6,840 bases of DNA from JAYXXU01 sp049301135 (GTDB taxonomy: Bacteria; Pseudomonadota; Gammaproteobacteria; Pseudomonadales; Moraxellaceae), in assembly GCA_049301135.1 (NCBI GenBank), contig JBAQKP010000008.1, positions 1 through 6,840 of the forward strand, in the 5' to 3' direction. This document shows, piece after piece, positions 6,578-6,840 of this stretch (positions within the stretch are counted from its first letter, which is position 1; each line of letters opens with the position of its first letter). The position numbers were made by a program, and so were the translations under genes. The notes below the pieces were generated by a model. The model did no database searches and had not been told where the DNA came from. It saw nothing but the letters and a program-made list of their open reading frames with translations.

Positions 6578-6605
6578 AAAAAAAAGCGCAGCGGTAAGGC
6601 TGCGC
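6578..6605 (-). terminator. Strong intrinsic terminator, leftward
   Basis: On the minus strand GCGCAGC (6605-6599) pairs with GCTGCGC (6592-6586) around a 6-base loop, and eight T follow (6585-6578). It lies 138 bases past the stop of the repeat-encoding frame at the right edge and 93 bases before the lipoprotein start. It therefore separates them and ends either that gene or a small RNA. Confidence 0.85.
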
Positions 6606-6672
6606 AGATCGGTACAAGCTGGGACGGCCTGTACCAAAAGCAATTCAGACACAAAATAGACTGAAGCTGGAC
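6578..6672 (-). ncRNA. Candidate small RNA of about 95 nt
   Basis: From a predicted start near 6672, the transcript would contain a first hairpin, GGTACAGGC (6634-6626) pairing with GCTTGTACC (6618-6610) over 9 positions with one G-U and a 7-base loop, and then the terminator hairpin with its T8 tail. No credible reading frame fits in it. It lacks the conserved apical loop of 4.5S RNA and matches no RNA I know. It could instead be the 3' UTR of the gene at the right edge, or a processed product of it. Confidence 0.35.
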
Positions 6673-6679
6673 AAGACTG

Positions 6680-6708
6680 ACTATAGCGCAAAATGCCAAC
6701 CAAGTCAC
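6680..6708 (-). promoter_or_regulatory. Possible sigma-70 promoter for the small RNA
   Basis: GTGACT (6708-6703; 4 of 6 to TTGACA) and TATAGT (6685-6680; 5 of 6 to TATAAT) are spaced by exactly 17 bases on the minus strand. Initiation would fall near 6672. An inverted repeat, GTCAC-N6-GTGAC (6704-6719), overlaps the -35 and could be an operator. Confidence 0.35.
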
Positions 6709-6743
6709 AGTTCAGTGACGTTTGTTTGCAGATTTGATACAAA

Positions 6744-6840
6744 CTAGGATTCGGGTTGTACGCCAAATCCCATTTGGCTGTGATCCATTTGGCTGTGATC
6801 CATTTGGCTGTGATCCATTTGGCTGTGATCCATTTGGCTG
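6744..6840 (-). CDS. C-terminus of a Met/His-rich SQMDH-repeat protein (5' end beyond window)
   Basis: Reading leftward from the edge, codons AGC CAA ATG GAT CAC repeat exactly, giving four SQMDH units, then SQMGFGVQPES and a TAG at 6746-6744. Met- and His-rich MDHSQM repeats are a known feature of periplasmic copper-handling proteins such as CopA/PcoA and CopB, where they bind copper. That makes a metal-resistance or metal-binding protein the leading guess, but only about 31 residues are visible and no domain can be checked. This frame is preferred over the two other open leftward frames (QPNGS and AKWIT repeats) because it ends promptly after a short soluble tail and is followed by a strong terminator. 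The Ser-Gln-Met-Asp-His composition is also typical of a real protein. The body of the gene lies to the right of the window. Confidence 0.5.
   Translation of the reverse strand, partial: SQMDHSQMDHSQMDHSQMDHSQMGFGVQPES
6770..6840. repeat. Perfect 15-bp tandem repeat, four full copies plus 11 bases
   Basis: TGATCCATTTGGCTG repeats exactly at 6781-6795, 6796-6810, 6811-6825 and 6826-6840, preceded by an 11-base part copy (6770-6780), and it continues off the edge. The unit is five codons long, so copy changes keep the frame. Perfect identity points to recent expansion by slippage or recombination, or an active exchange process. Confidence 0.95.

Noticed and set aside
6578..6672. Candidate small RNA as 4.5S RNA (ffs)
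   Set aside because: Size is similar, but the conserved GGUCCGGAAGGAAGCAGCC-type apical region of SRP RNA is absent.
6485..6766. Upstream extension of the lipoprotein frame to a TTG at 6766 (202 residues in total)
   Set aside because: The extra 94 residues run through a strong intrinsic terminator hairpin and its T8 tract and do not look like a protein domain. The signal peptide and lipobox fit a start at 6484.
6709..6840. Leftward QPNGS-repeat frame and AKWIT-repeat frame across the tandem repeat
   Set aside because: QPNGS leads into a Trp/Arg/Cys-rich tail before stopping near 6709, and AKWIT runs on through the terminator. The SQMDH frame ends cleanly. They are not excluded without sequence to the right.
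6770..6840. Tandem repeat as a CRISPR array or plasmid iterons
   Set aside because: The 15-bp units abut with no spacers, and no replication or cas gene is visible; the unit is a whole number of codons, which fits coding better.

Overview
The window carries central sugar-nucleotide genes at the edge of what looks like a surface-polysaccharide locus, followed by a small envelope-gene group on the opposite strand. The organism is most likely a Gram-negative gammaproteobacterium: a lipid A-type acyltransferase (LpxL/HtrB family), a lipobox protein and a CpsG-type phosphohexomutase all fit. The mix of pgm/manB, galU and pgi beside polysaccharide genes recalls the capsule loci of Acinetobacter and relatives, but the genus cannot be fixed from this sequence.

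Layout. Bases 1-1081 read leftward: a GT32-type glycosyltransferase whose stop overlaps the start of galE (ATGA), and galE runs off the left edge. The glycosyltransferase is clearly AT-rich. A short divergent promoter region (about 1082-1170) separates it from three rightward genes: manB/pgm (1171-2559), galU (2669-3520, probably a TTG start) and pgi (3611-5137). A strong intrinsic terminator lies between galU and pgi, only 22 bases before the pgi start, and the bases before it can form an alternative pairing, so a leader attenuator is possible. Pgi ends facing a leftward acyltransferase gene (5209-6144); the gap holds two copies of a 32-bp palindromic repeat. The acyltransferase is preceded, 13 bases away, by a small lipoprotein gene (6158-6484).

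The right end is the least ordinary part. A strong leftward intrinsic terminator (6578-6605) is preceded by a 9-bp hairpin and a promoter-like -35/-10 pair, which together outline a possible small RNA of about 95 nt. At the very edge a perfect 15-bp tandem repeat, read leftward, encodes SQMDH repeats and then stops. This looks like the C-terminus of a Met/His-rich, possibly copper-binding, protein whose body lies outside the window.

How the genes work together: Pgi interconverts fructose-6-P and glucose-6-P, the phosphohexomutase can make glucose-1-P (or mannose-1-P), GalU makes UDP-glucose and GalE makes UDP-galactose. These are precursors that a glycosyltransferase such as the GT32 enzyme could use. 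The acyltransferase and lipoprotein are also envelope functions but read as a separate unit. No CRISPR array, tRNA, rRNA, transposase or attachment site was found.
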